NCBI RefSeq assembly: GCF_000406925.1 | Contig: NZ_KE136347.1 | Location: 472,025-536,024, forward strand | DNA: 64,000 nucleotides | Direction: 5' to 3' | From: Enterococcus columbae DSM 7374 = ATCC 51263 | GTDB lineage: Bacteria > Bacillota > Bacilli > Lactobacillales > Enterococcaceae | Shown: positions 54,875 to 64,000 of the stretch, one piece after another | How positions within the stretch are numbered: the stretch's first letter is position 1 | Layout of the letters: every line of letters starts with the position of its first letter | Notes under the pieces: generated by a model | Told to the model about the DNA's origin: nothing | Database searches by the model: none | What the model saw: the letters and a program-made list of their open reading frames with translations, nothing else | Made by a program: the position numbers and the translations under genes

Positions 54875-56308
54875 ATGGCTCATACTTATCAAGACGATCC
54901 AAAAGTTCAAAAAAATCGCTGGCTTATTTTAGTGGCGGTTGCGATGTTTACCTTTATGTCTACTTTAGATGGAAGTATTGTGAACATCGCCTTACCAACG
55001 ATTTCAAATGACCTTGCTGTGCCGATGAATCAGGCAGAATGGATTGTATCGATTTATTTAATGGTCGTTTGTTCGTGTTTGCTTTTATTTGGTAAATTAG
55101 GTGATAGCTGGGGAAAAATTAAAGTTTTTCGATTAGGAATGTTTATTTTTATCTTAGGTTCATTTTTGTGTGGATTTAATCATTCGTTGGCTTTTTTATT
55201 ATTCGCTAGGGTGATACAAGCTGTTGGAGCGAGTATGACCATGGCATCCAATACTGGTATTATTACAGAAGTATTTCCAATGAATGAAAGAGGTCGTGCA
55301 TTAGGTTCAATCGGTGCTTTTGTCTCTTTAGGTTCAATTGCAGGTCCCGGCTTAGGTGGTTTAATTTTAGGACAATTTAGTTGGGCATATATCTTTTGGA
55401 TTAATGTACCAGTAGGGATTGCAACGTTTATTTTAGGAAGCAAGGTGTTACCAAAAGATATCCATCAAAGTCATCAAAAGATCGATACCCTAGGCTTTAT
55501 CGCCTTTGCACTTTTTATTATGAGCTTTTTTGGCGCAATTTTTATTGGTCAGGAAGCAGGATTTATGCATCAGTTACCACTTGTTTTATTTGTCCTTTCA
55601 ATTATCGCATTTGTTGCCTTTTTATTGATTGAAAAGCGTGTTCAATTACCTTTAATTACTTTTCAAATTTTTAAAAACAAGACTTTTAGCTTGAGTTTAC
55701 TTACGGCAACTTTAATTTTTTCATCAAACTTTTTCATCAATGTCGTTGTACCTTTTTATCTGCAACGTGCACGTCAATTAAGTCCAAGTGTTGCCGGTTT
55801 ATTGATGATGGTCTTTCCGATGGTAATGGTGATTGCTTCGCCATTAAGTGGCTATCTGACAGATAAAATTGGGCCGAAAATCTTAGTATTATCTGGGTTG
55901 ACCATTTTGTCAGTTACGCAAATTTTTTATATGTTTTTAAGATTAGATACACCAATTTGGTTATATGTGGTCATTACAGCGTTAGTTGGTTTAGGAAATT
56001 CATTATTCCAATCACCAAATAATACGATGGTGATGAGCAGTGTAAGCCGAGAATATCTAGGAGTAGCTGGTAGCTTGAACTCTTTTGCACGTAATATTGG
56101 TATGGTGATTGGGATTTCGTTAGCCACTACCATCTTATATCAAGCGATGAGTGTGCATGCTGGTTATCGTGTAACTACCTATTTAGATAAACATCCAGAA
56201 ATCTTTATCTATGGGATGCGGATTACTTTCTTTGGCTCATTCTTACTATGCTTTATCGCCTTAATTTTAAGTATTTATCGTCTGAAAAATTATTCAGGGA
56301 ACAAATAG
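54875..56308 (+). CDS. MFS transporter, DHA2 (EmrB/QacA) type
   Basis: 477 aa with about 14 membrane segments, drug:H+ antiporter-2 family. Visible motifs are FMSTLDGSIVNIALPTI in TM1 (motif D1), GKLGDSWGKIKVF (motif A), RVIQAVGASMTMA (motif B) and LGSIGAFVSLGSIAGPGLGGLI in two parts (motif C). A strong AAAGGAGG precedes the ATG. Such proteins export drugs, dyes or metabolites; the substrate is unknown. No regulator adjoins. Confidence 0.9.
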   Translation: MAHTYQDDPKVQKNRWLILVAVAMFTFMSTLDGSIVNIALPTISNDLAVPMNQAEWIVSIYLMVVCSCLLLFGKLGDSWGKIKVFRLGMFIFILGSFLCGFNHSLAFLLFARVIQAVGASMTMASNTGIITEVFPMNERGRALGSIGAFVSLGSIAGPGLGGLILGQFSWAYIFWINVPVGIATFILGSKVLPKDIHQSHQKIDTLGFIAFALFIMSFFGAIFIGQEAGFMHQLPLVLFVLSIIAFVAFLLIEKRVQLPLITFQIFKNKTFSLSLLTATLIFSSNFFINVVVPFYLQRARQLSPSVAGLLMMVFPMVMVIASPLSGYLTDKIGPKILVLSGLTILSVTQIFYMFLRLDTPIWLYVVITALVGLGNSLFQSPNNTMVMSSVSREYLGVAGSLNSFARNIGMVIGISLATTILYQAMSVHAGYRVTTYLDKHPEIFIYGMRITFFGSFLLCFIALILSIYRLKNYSGNK

Positions 56309-56407
56309 TCTTATCTAGCATGTTTCGGTCTGTAGTTGGATGCTTTGTCTTTATTTTTCTTGTAAACTGAAAATGAAGATGAAGCTCTGACAAAGGAGGA
56401 GAAAAAG

Positions 56408-56665
56408 ATGAGTCGTTTGTTTAAAGGAATGTTTAAATGGAGTGCTACTTTTTTCAATGATAGAATGGGTCAGATTCATTATCCACTGTTTTTGCACCAT
56501 AGCTTTATGGCGATTTTAGGCTTGTTAATTGTGTTATTGAGTGTCATTTTTGCGATCTTTTTTTGGCAATTTATATCCTTAGTCAGTTTAGGACTAATTG
56601 CTGCGATTATTTTTATTTCTTTACTGACAATTGAAAATATTGCAGATTTTTTTAGCGAAAGATGA
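56408..56665 (+). CDS. Small two-helix membrane protein
   Basis: 85 aa. A polar N-terminal 30 residues with KGMFKW and NDRMGQIHYP, then two hydrophobic helices (AILGLLIVLLSVIFAIFFW; LVSLGLIAAIIFISLLTI) and a short ENIADFFSER end. AAAGGAGGAG precedes the ATG. It begins 100 bases after the MFS gene, in the same direction, and a hairpin follows. No recognised family. Confidence 0.7.
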   Translation: MSRLFKGMFKWSATFFNDRMGQIHYPLFLHHSFMAILGLLIVLLSVIFAIFFWQFISLVSLGLIAAIIFISLLTIENIADFFSER

Positions 56666-56700
56666 GTAAAGAAATGTCTGATAATCAATATATTGTAACG

Positions 56701-56741
56701 AAAACAACAGGGTATATTAATCAATGTACTTCTGTTGTTTT
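56701..56741 (+). terminator. Hairpin after the two-helix membrane protein
   Basis: Perfect AAAACAACAG / CTGTTGTTTT arms. The tail is only TTTTG, so termination may be partial. Confidence 0.6.
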
Positions 56742-56863
56742 GTAGTTTGTGTATATGGAATACCTTTTTGTAAGATAGATTAAACTTGAGTAAAATTTCG
56801 ATTTTTTATGTTGGATAGAATGGATAAAAAGATTCATGTCAAATATGTATCGGAGTTGATAAA

Positions 56864-57283
56864 ATGCGTTTATATGAAGTAGCGTTAAGCATAGCCATGA
56901 AAGCACATAGAGGACAAGTTGATAAAGCGGGTGTTGATTACATAAATCATCCAATTTACGTTGCTAGTTTAGTAACTAGTGAAAATGCCAAAATTGTGGC
57001 TTTACTTCATGATGTTATTGAAGATTCAGCTTATACCCTTGCCGATTTAAAAAATAATGGTTTTACAGAAGAAATTATTGAAGCTGTTTCTATACTAACT
57101 AAATCAAAGAATGTATCTTATGAAGATTATCTTAAAAAGGTTAAAGAAAATTCTTTGGCGCGAGAAGTTAAATTAGCAGACTTACAACATAATACAGATT
57201 TAAGTAGGTTGAGTAAGATTAGGGCGTGCGATTTAAAAAGAGTTGAAAAATATCGAAAAGCGATTGAATTTCTGAGTAACTAA
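56864..57283 (+). CDS. Stand-alone HD-domain hydrolase, (p)ppGpp-hydrolase-like
   Basis: 139 aa consisting only of an HD domain like the N-terminal hydrolase of RelA/SpoT and the small alarmone hydrolases (MESH1 type). Metal-binding marks are H in KAHRGQVDKAG, INHPIYVASL, the HD pair in ALLHDVIEDS and the distal Asp in VKLADLQHNT; KRVEKYRKA follows. No synthetase, TGS or ACT domain. Family knowledge predicts hydrolysis of ppGpp or a related nucleotide; the actual substrate is unproven. Start ATG 56864 with CGGAG upstream. Confidence 0.85.
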   Translation: MRLYEVALSIAMKAHRGQVDKAGVDYINHPIYVASLVTSENAKIVALLHDVIEDSAYTLADLKNNGFTEEIIEAVSILTKSKNVSYEDYLKKVKENSLAREVKLADLQHNTDLSRLSKIRACDLKRVEKYRKAIEFLSN

Positions 57284-57359
57284 TGATTGATAACAAAAAA
57301 CAAATTGAATAAATTTAGAAATTTGAAGAGATAAATGTTTATACATTGATGTGAATAAT

Positions 57360-57527
57360 ATGTTAAGTAGAGAAGAAGTTGAAAAAATATATCAAGAACG
57401 AATAGATTCTGAATCGTGGCACGGCCCTTATACTGAAGAAGAAATTAGCATTCAAAAAGAACGTAGGAAGAAGATAGAAAAGTATAAAAAATTGTTTACA
57501 GATGAACAGCAAAAACTAAAAAAGTAG
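57360..57527 (+). CDS. Possible small charged protein (55 aa)
   Basis: ATG to TAG, sequence beginning MLSREEVEKIYQERID and ending in a Lys-rich helix (KKLFTDEQQKLKK). Highly charged and probably helical. The ribosome site is weak; an in-frame GTG lies at 57351. A terminator-like hairpin starts exactly at the stop, which supports a real unit. It is 76 bases after the HD-domain gene and may share its transcript. No recognised family. Confidence 0.5.
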   Translation: MLSREEVEKIYQERIDSESWHGPYTEEEISIQKERRKKIEKYKKLFTDEQQKLKK

Positions 57528-57563
57528 CATTCAATCAAAGCGAAATTGGTTGAGTGCTATTTC
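57526..57563 (+). terminator. Terminator after the 55-aa ORF
   Basis: AGCATTCAATCAA / TTGGTTGAGTGCT arms with G-T wobbles, then TATTTCT. Confidence 0.6.
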
Positions 57564-57796
57564 TATACTCAAAATCAAGAAATATAGACTATATGCGTAT
57601 TTGTCTTACTTGTATTACTAGCTAAAGCATTTTTCTTTGAGTACATTAAGGATGATTAGCATTTAGTCTATTGAGTATGAAGATAAATCAAAAAAATAGA
57701 AGCTGTCGAATTCCTTTAGATGATTGAAAAGTAAGAGTCATCATCAAATAAACGTATGACAATATTCCTGTGATTACTTTCAATTTCTTTTTCTAA
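57564..57796. other. Intergenic stretch without recognised features
   Basis: AT-rich sequence between the 55-aa ORF terminator and the trpS terminator. I see no reading frame with a ribosome site and no clear RNA structure. Confidence 0.5.
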
Positions 57797-57852
57797 TAAA
57801 AAAACGAATATTCAAACTCACAATACATGTTCGTTTTGTTGAATATTCGTTT
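57797..57852 (-). terminator. Terminator of trpS
   Basis: Perfect 14-base arms AAACGAATATTCAA (57802-57815) / TTGAATATTCGTTT (57839-57852), T-run on the minus strand. Confidence 0.85.
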
Positions 57853-57889
57853 AAATATAATTAAAGTTTGGTGTATTTATTTGCTAGCT

Positions 57890-58921
<1,032 letters not shown>

Positions 58922-59144
58922 TTAATTACAACTTTCATCATACCTTGTTTTGCATTAAGAAACAATCATAATTCATTGATTTTTCTAAAAAACTAGGAAT
59001 CCTGTCGTCTTTTATGAAAAATACGATGAGATTTTTTAGAATATATCATTAATTATTTATATAAATGTTATCAAATGCTTGAAAAAATAGTTGAAAAAGT
59101 AGAAAATAAACAAAGAGACAGATTAGTTAGAAGGAAGATTTTTG

Positions 59145-59960
59145 ATGTCAAAAAAAGAACGACCAATTGGTTTTATTGACTCTGGCGTGGGCGGATTGAC
59201 TGTTTTAAAAGAAGCTTTAAAACAGCTTCCTAATGAGAATGTCATCTATTTAGGGGACAATGCCAGATGTCCGTATGGTCCTAGACCAAAAGAGCAAGTC
59301 CTTGAATTTACTTGGCAAATGACACATTTTTTGTTGAGTAAGCAGATAAAAATGTTGGTCATTGCTTGTAATACTGCAACGGCTGTAGCATTAGATGAGA
59401 TTAAGCAAAAATTGGATATTCCTGTTGTAGGCGTGATTTTACCAGGCGCACGTGCAGCTGTAAAAGCCACTACGACAAATAAAGTAGGAATTATTGGCAC
59501 ACAAGGAACTATTCAAAGTGCAAGTTATGAAAGAGCTTTATTAGAGAAGGTACCAAGTATTGAACCCTTTAGCTTGGCTTGCCCACGGTTTGTACCAATT
59601 GTTGAGAGTAATCAAGCTCGTTCATCAGTGGCTAAAAAAATTGTAGCTGAAACCCTGCAGCCAATGCAACGGGCTAAGGTGGATACGTTAATTTTAGGAT
59701 GTACCCATTATCCATTATTAAAACCTTTAATTCAAAATGTGATGGGGCAATCCGTTCATCTAATTGATTCGGGTGTGGAAACAATTGGTGAAGTAAGTAT
59801 GTTACTAGATTATTTTAATATTGCTCATTTACCTGAAAATAAGCATCCTCAGCGTGAATTTTACACGACAGGTTCAACGGTGGCATTTAATCAGATTGCT
59901 AGAGCTTGGTTAGAAAAATCCGATATATCCGCAAAACATATTCATTTAACAGGAGAGTGA
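59145..59960 (+). CDS. murI: Glutamate racemase
   Basis: 271-aa enzyme making D-glutamate for peptidoglycan. The two catalytic cysteines are in [10 protein letters not shown] and LGCTHYPLL; the N-terminal [12 protein letters not shown] and [13 protein letters not shown] complete the signature. GAAGGAAG precedes ATG 59145 (a TTG directly upstream is also in frame). First gene of a four-gene operon with rph-rdgB, a phosphoesterase and a CBS protein. Confidence 0.95.
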   Translation: MSKKERPIGFIDSGVGGLTVLKEALKQLPNENVIYLGDNARCPYGPRPKEQVLEFTWQMTHFLLSKQIKMLVIACNTATAVALDEIKQKLDIPVVGVILPGARAAVKATTTNKVGIIGTQGTIQSASYERALLEKVPSIEPFSLACPRFVPIVESNQARSSVAKKIVAETLQPMQRAKVDTLILGCTHYPLLKPLIQNVMGQSVHLIDSGVETIGEVSMLLDYFNIAHLPENKHPQREFYTTGSTVAFNQIARAWLEKSDISAKHIHLTGE

Positions 59961-59964
59961 AACG

Positions 59965-61311
59965 ATGAGACATGATGGTCGTGCAGTCAATGATTTAAGA
60001 AAAATAGAAATTAAAACGAATGTATTTAAGCATCCAGAAGGTTCAGTAGTCATTAGCTTTGGCGATACACAGGTTATTTGTTCAGCAACTATTGAAGATA
60101 CAGTTCCCCCTTTCTTAAGAGGAACTAATACCGGTTGGGTGACTGCTGAATATAGTATGTTACCAAGAGCGACAAATACCAGAAATCGTCGGGAAAGTGC
60201 AAAGGGAAAGCTAAGTGGACGAACGATGGAAATCCAACGTTTAATCGGTCGTAGCTTACGTGCAGTCGTGGATTTAGAATTACTGGGTGAACGTAGTATT
60301 ATTGTCGATTGCGATGTGATTCAGGCTGACGGTGGCACTAGAACGGCTAGTATTACTGGGGCTTTTGTCGCTTTAAGATTAGCTGTTGATAAATTGTTGC
60401 AGCAAAATCTAATTGATGAAGATCCAATTAAAGAACATATCGCTGCTATTAGTGTGGGAATCTTAGAAAATGAAGATTATGCAGTGGATTTAGATTATCT
60501 TGAAGATGCAAATTGCCAGGTTGATATGAATTTGGTGATGACTGAATCAGGAAAATTTGTAGAAATTCAAGGAACAGGTGAAGAAGCGACCTTTGATGGC
60601 GAACAGCTCAACGCTTTATTACACTACGGAAAAGAAGCCATTGAATCACTGATCGCCTTTCAAAAAGAAGCACTCTTTAGAGAAACAGCAACTGAGGCTA
60701 CACCTAATCAAGCAAAAACGATCATGATTGCAACGGGGAATATGGGCAAAGCCAAGGAATTCGCTAAAATGTTTGCTAAAGCTGGCTATCAAATCAAGAC
60801 CTTAAAAGATTATCCGGAATTGCCTGAAGTAGCTGAAACTGGCCAAACTTTTGAAGAAAACGCCCGACTTAAAGCTGAAACAATCGCTAATCTGCTACAA
60901 TGTCCAGTATTGGCGGATGATTCAGGCCTTAAGGTGGATGCGCTAGGTGGAATGCCAGGAATTTATTCAGCGCGTTTTGCAGGCGAGCATAAAAGTGATG
61001 CGTCAAATAATGCTAAATTATTGCACGAGTTAACCGATGTTCCCGATGAACAACGGACAGCGCAATTCCACTGTACGTTGGTTTTTGCTGCACCTAAGAA
61101 GCCTTCCTTAGTTGTTGAAGCACAGTGGCCAGGTAGAATTGGTCGTATTCCAAAAGGGGAGAATGGCTTTGGCTATGATCCTTTATTCATTGTGGATGGA
61201 TTAGATAAAACAGCGGCTGAATTGACCGCAGAAGAAAAAAATGAAATTTCACACCGTGGATTAGCGATGAAAAAATTGGCTAGTCAGTGGCAAGCATGGC
61301 TGGAGGGATAA
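59965..61311 (+). CDS. Fusion of RNase PH and RdgB-type XTP/dITP pyrophosphatase
   Basis: 448 aa. Residues of about 1-240 are RNase PH ([47 protein letters not shown]), a 3' tRNA-trimming phosphorolytic exonuclease. Residues of about 250-448 are RdgB/HAM1 ([43 protein letters not shown] in two parts, [19 protein letters not shown]), which removes ITP/XTP and dITP. One uninterrupted frame links them. It begins 4 bases after murI and has AGGAGAG. This fusion is known in Lactobacillales. Confidence 0.94.
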   Translation: MRHDGRAVNDLRKIEIKTNVFKHPEGSVVISFGDTQVICSATIEDTVPPFLRGTNTGWVTAEYSMLPRATNTRNRRESAKGKLSGRTMEIQRLIGRSLRAVVDLELLGERSIIVDCDVIQADGGTRTASITGAFVALRLAVDKLLQQNLIDEDPIKEHIAAISVGILENEDYAVDLDYLEDANCQVDMNLVMTESGKFVEIQGTGEEATFDGEQLNALLHYGKEAIESLIAFQKEALFRETATEATPNQAKTIMIATGNMGKAKEFAKMFAKAGYQIKTLKDYPELPEVAETGQTFEENARLKAETIANLLQCPVLADDSGLKVDALGGMPGIYSARFAGEHKSDASNNAKLLHELTDVPDEQRTAQFHCTLVFAAPKKPSLVVEAQWPGRIGRIPKGENGFGYDPLFIVDGLDKTAAELTAEEKNEISHRGLAMKKLASQWQAWLEG

Positions 61312-61314
61312 GGG

Positions 61315-61827
61315 ATGAAATATCTAGTAATGAGTGATAGTCATGGCGATAGAGAAATTGTCTATCAAGTTGCTGAGCATTTTAAAGACAACGTTGATTA
61401 TATCATCCACTGTGGTGATTCAGAATTGCCGAGTGATGAAAAGGTTTGGCAAGAGATTACGGTGGTTACCGGTAATTGTGATTATGATAGTGGCTATCGT
61501 GAGGTCCAAATTATACATACGCCTCTTGATTGTATTTATGTTACCCATGGTCATTTAAGCGGCGTGCGAATGGGAATAACTAAACTTGGCTTGCAAGCGC
61601 AGGAAGCGCAGGTGGATATTGTTTTATTTGGTCATACGCATGAAATTGGCTGTGAAAAAGTAGGGCAACGTCTATTTTTAAACCCAGGAAGTATTTCTTA
61701 TCCAAGAGGTGCGTTAAACTATCAAAGCTTCGCGATAATCGAAAGTACTGAAGATAGCTGGCATATCCAGTATTATACTCGCGATTTTCAACCGATTACA
61801 GCATTGGCATTTACCTTTTCAAAATAA
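61315..61827 (+). CDS. YfcE/MJ0936-type metallophosphoesterase
   Basis: 170 aa. Metal-site motifs are MSDSHGD, IHCGDSE, VTGNCD, THGH and LFGHTH, as in YfcE/YsnB phosphodiesterases. The physiological substrate is not known. It starts three bases after the rph-rdgB fusion and is coupled to it. Confidence 0.92.
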   Translation: MKYLVMSDSHGDREIVYQVAEHFKDNVDYIIHCGDSELPSDEKVWQEITVVTGNCDYDSGYREVQIIHTPLDCIYVTHGHLSGVRMGITKLGLQAQEAQVDIVLFGHTHEIGCEKVGQRLFLNPGSISYPRGALNYQSFAIIESTEDSWHIQYYTRDFQPITALAFTFSK

Positions 61828-61844
61828 CTAGGAGGATCCAGTTG

Positions 61845-62330
61845 ATGATTGGCAAACATGTACAAGCGCTATTAACTGAAACCGAAGATACCTTTTTAAT
61901 TCCTGCTGCTAATGTAGCAACCTTACTGTATAATCATCCGTTAGAACACGCGATGTTAATTCTTACCAATGTGGGCTATTCAAAAATCCCTGTATTAGAT
62001 AGCGAAGATCATTTAGTGGGTTTGATTAGTTTAGCTGACATCATGCAGGAAATCAGCGGGTTAACTGGCTTTGATATGCAACGTTTAGAAGTATTAACTG
62101 TTGCAGATGTAATGGAAGTGAAGGTACCAAAGATGACGGAAAAAGATGATTTGGAGACCTTGCTTCGTCGGCTAGTCAATGAACCATTTTTACCTTATGT
62201 AGATCAGAATAATGTGTTTCTAGGAATCTTTACTCGAAAGGCCATTTTGAAATCCGTCAATCATATGGTACACGAAATCGAATCGAGATATTGGTTAGTA
62301 GAAAAAGAAGAAGAACGTAAAGCACAATAA
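61845..62330 (+). CDS. cbpB: CBS-domain protein CbpB/YkuL-like
   Basis: 161 aa made of a CBS pair (VATLLYNHPLEHAMLILTNVGYSKIPVLD as the first repeat, then VADVMEVKVPKMTEKDDLETLLRRL). Relatives such as B. subtilis DarB/YkuL and Listeria CbpB bind cyclic di-AMP and stimulate Rel or pyruvate carboxylase. AGGAGG is 9 bases before ATG 61845. Last gene of the murI operon. The ligand is inferred from family. Confidence 0.85.
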   Translation: MIGKHVQALLTETEDTFLIPAANVATLLYNHPLEHAMLILTNVGYSKIPVLDSEDHLVGLISLADIMQEISGLTGFDMQRLEVLTVADVMEVKVPKMTEKDDLETLLRRLVNEPFLPYVDQNNVFLGIFTRKAILKSVNHMVHEIESRYWLVEKEEERKAQ

Positions 62331-62337
62331 AACAAAT

Positions 62338-62387
62338 AGCCGAGAAGTATAAGCATTAAGCTTATCTCTTCTCGGCTTTATTTTTTT
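62338..62387. terminator. Bidirectional terminator between cbpB and the MscS gene
   Basis: AGCCGAGAAG / CTTCTCGGCT with inner ATAAGC / GCTTAT, followed by a T-rich tract, between convergent genes. Confidence 0.85.
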
Positions 62388-63297
62388 ATTTTGGTGCGAC
62401 AATCGGTGTATTGGGGATTGTATAGCCGTTTGCTGTTAAGGCATCGATAGAAGCAGTTAAAAAGGCTTGTTTTAGTTTAAATTGTTGGCCATTTTCAACA
62501 TACATAATCGTTCGAATCGCAAAATTGTTATTACCAAGATCGACTAGACCAAAGATGCTTGGTGGTGTTTCGATGACCTCGTGATATTGTTCGGCAATTT
62601 TTTGATTGACCGTTTCAATGACTTGTTTAATTTCATCGATTCCTTCAGTTGGATCAACTCGAACATCTACTAAAACTTGCATGTTGGCTCTTGAAGTATT
62701 ACTAATTACCGTAATATTACGATTAGGGACAAAATGAATGGTACCATCTACTGATTTTAACTGTAAAGTCCGTAAACCAACTGAAATAACTGTTCCTTCA
62801 ATTGAAAGATTTGGTAGGCGAATATAGTTACCGACATCAATTTGTTGCTCCATAATGATAAAGGCACCGGTAATGATATCGTTCATAAAACCTTGTGCAC
62901 CAAGACCAATCGCTAAACCAGCAATTCCTGCACCAGCTAGTAACGAACCAATTGGAAAACCTAAAATTGATAGTAGGGAATAGATGTAGAAAAAGCCTAG
63001 TGTATACTGAATAATATTATGCATCAGTGTTTTAATTGTTTTTAGCCGTGTTTCATTCATGCCATATCGTTTGCTGTATTGATGATAAATTCGGTCTAAT
63101 AAAAAATAAGATAGGCGATGCAAGATTAAAAATAATATTGACAGTAAAACGATACTGATTGTTTTTTGGATAATTAAATTAATAATTTCATCCCAATTAA
63201 TATTATGCCACCAGCGTTGTAAAGCATTTAATTTTTGCTCCGTTGATTGCGTGATTGATTCATCACTTTGGGTAGTTGTTAATAAAAAAAACTTCAT
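62386..63297 (-). CDS. Small-conductance mechanosensitive channel, MscS/YkuT type
   Basis: 303 aa. An N-terminal helix pair is followed by the pore helix (GSLLAGAGIAGLAIGLGAQGFMNDIITGAF in overlapping parts) and the beta domain (YIRLPNLSIEGTVISVGLRTLQLKSVDG) of MscS. It releases solutes during hypo-osmotic shock. The ATG at 63297 has AAGGATGG well placed; an ATG at 63315 lacks a ribosome site. Confidence 0.93.
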   Translation of the reverse strand: MKFFLLTTTQSDESITQSTEQKLNALQRWWHNINWDEIINLIIQKTISIVLLSILFLILHRLSYFLLDRIYHQYSKRYGMNETRLKTIKTLMHNIIQYTLGFFYIYSLLSILGFPIGSLLAGAGIAGLAIGLGAQGFMNDIITGAFIIMEQQIDVGNYIRLPNLSIEGTVISVGLRTLQLKSVDGTIHFVPNRNITVISNTSRANMQVLVDVRVDPTEGIDEIKQVIETVNQKIAEQYHEVIETPPSIFGLVDLGNNNFAIRTIMYVENGQQFKLKQAFLTASIDALTANGYTIPNTPIVAPK

Positions 63298-63387
63298 TAC
63301 ATAACCATCCTTCATATTTTATATAATATTATCATAACAGCATTTTAATGAAATCGGAAATATTCTGCTATTTTTTAACATATTTTC

Positions 63388-63438
63388 AAAAAAATAAAAC
63401 CAATTACTCAATTAGTTAGGGGGGAGAGTAATTGGTTT
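63388..63438 (-). terminator. Terminator of fabI
   Basis: Minus-strand AAACCAATTACTC / GAGTAATTGGTTT arms with a T-rich tail, 25 bases after the fabI stop. Confidence 0.8.
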
Positions 63439-63463
63439 ATAACAAAAATAAATCAAATAATAA

Positions 63464-64000
63464 TTAAGACAAATGAACGCCTTTATCGACAAAGATGACT
63501 TCACCAATAATCCCACTTGATAATGGGCTGATTAAAAAGGCACAAGTATTGCCGACTTCTTCGATTGTTACGCCTACATTACCAGGTGTACGATCTTCAG
63601 ATAATTGTAATAACTTTTGGTAATCTTTCACACCGGTTACAGCTAGTGTTTTAATCGCTCCGGCTGAGATTGCATTTACGCGGATTCCTTGTGGGGCTAA
63701 TTCGGCCGCTAAATATCTAACTGCAGATTCTAAAGCAGCTTTAGCAATCCCCATCATGTTATAATTTGGTACCGCACGTTCTGCGCCAAGATAAGATAAG
63801 GTAACAACTGCACTATTTTCGGCTAAGATTGGTTTAGCGTAACGTGTAACGGCTACTAATGAGTAACTACTAATTTCCTGTGCTAAATTGTAGCCTTCAC
63901 GTGAAATATCTGTAATTTCACCTTGTAGATCTTCTTTATTCGCATAGGCAATCGCATGAACCACCCCATGAATTTCACCAGCATAAGCTTTAATTTTTTC
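63464..64000 (-). CDS. fabI: Enoyl-[acyl-carrier-protein] reductase FabI, 3' part only
   Basis: NADH-dependent short-chain dehydrogenase-type reductase of fatty-acid elongation, the triclosan target. The window ends inside the gene: 179 codons are visible, starting in the EKIKAYAGEIHGVVHAIAYA region. The active Tyr/Lys lie in YNMMGIAKAALES, preceded by LSYLGAERAVPNY, and the C-terminal GVTIEEVGNTCAFLISPLSSG is present. The N-terminal Rossmann glycines are outside. Confidence 0.93.
   Translation of the reverse strand, partial: EKIKAYAGEIHGVVHAIAYANKEDLQGEITDISREGYNLAQEISSYSLVAVTRYAKPILAENSAVVTLSYLGAERAVPNYNMMGIAKAALESAVRYLAAELAPQGIRVNAISAGAIKTLAVTGVKDYQKLLQLSEDRTPGNVGVTIEEVGNTCAFLISPLSSGIIGEVIFVDKGVHLS

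Noticed and set aside
57802-57852. CGAATATTC elements resembling half of a LexA box upstream of nothing obvious.
   Set aside because: They are the two arms of a perfect hairpin with a T-run at the trpS 3' end, so a terminator explains them.

Overview
The window is a chromosomal segment of a low-GC Gram-positive bacterium of the Lactobacillales, most likely an Enterococcaceae member. The evidence is the enterococcal/streptococcal style RexAB nuclease pair, the dnaD-nth-ponA-recU / ypsA-gpsB-rnpB neighbourhood, a class B RNase P RNA, an RNase PH-RdgB fusion, T-box leaders on alaS and pheST, and AGGAGG-type ribosome binding sites. I assign no species. No tRNA, rRNA operon, CRISPR array, prophage or replication origin is visible.

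Layout. 1-6.2 kb: the 3' part of clpB, then argD-argC-argJ-argB (glutamate to ornithine) behind a promoter covered by ArgR-type boxes. 6.2-8.5 kb (minus): L-serine dehydratase sdaAB-sdaAA and a membrane protein. 8.7-12.8 kb: a sucrose unit with a LacI-type regulator, a PTS IIBC transporter and sucrose-6-phosphate hydrolase; the transporter promoter carries a cre site and two LacI-type operators. 12.9-15.6 kb: an acetyltransferase and three proteins of unknown function. 15.6-18 kb: ahpC-ahpF behind a perfect PerR box. 18.2-19.6 kb: an SOS locus, lexA with divergent ynzC and an SOS-controlled small membrane protein downstream. 19.7-24 kb: tkt, cysK, perR, ridA.

24-33 kb: DNA replication/repair and cell-wall genes: dnaD, nth, ponA (PBP1A), recU, ypsA, gpsB, rnpB, rlmL-like methyltransferase, cshB. 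The nth gene is split after codon 81 by about 412 nt that fold as a subgroup IA2-like group I self-splicing intron without an endonuclease ORF. This is the most striking feature of the window. 33-37.4 kb: a degenerate formylglycine-generating-enzyme-like protein, then alaS behind an Ala T-box. An ISL3-family insertion sequence (37.4-39.2 kb) splits what looks like a shared terminator between alaS and the convergent DUF1275 gene.

39-50.7 kb: two small membrane proteins, rexB-rexA, a secreted DUF1002 protein, an isochorismatase-family hydrolase and a HAD phosphatase. 50.7-54.6 kb: pheS-pheT behind a Phe T-box. 54.9-57.5 kb: a 14-TM MFS transporter, a small membrane protein, a stand-alone HD-domain (alarmone-hydrolase-like) protein and a 55-codon small ORF. 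57.9-64 kb: trpS (minus), the murI-rph/rdgB-yfcE-like-cbpB operon, an MscS channel and the 3' part of fabI.

Most of the window is core genome. The clearly accessory or unusual parts are the intron in nth, the ISL3 element, and a few lineage-specific small genes.
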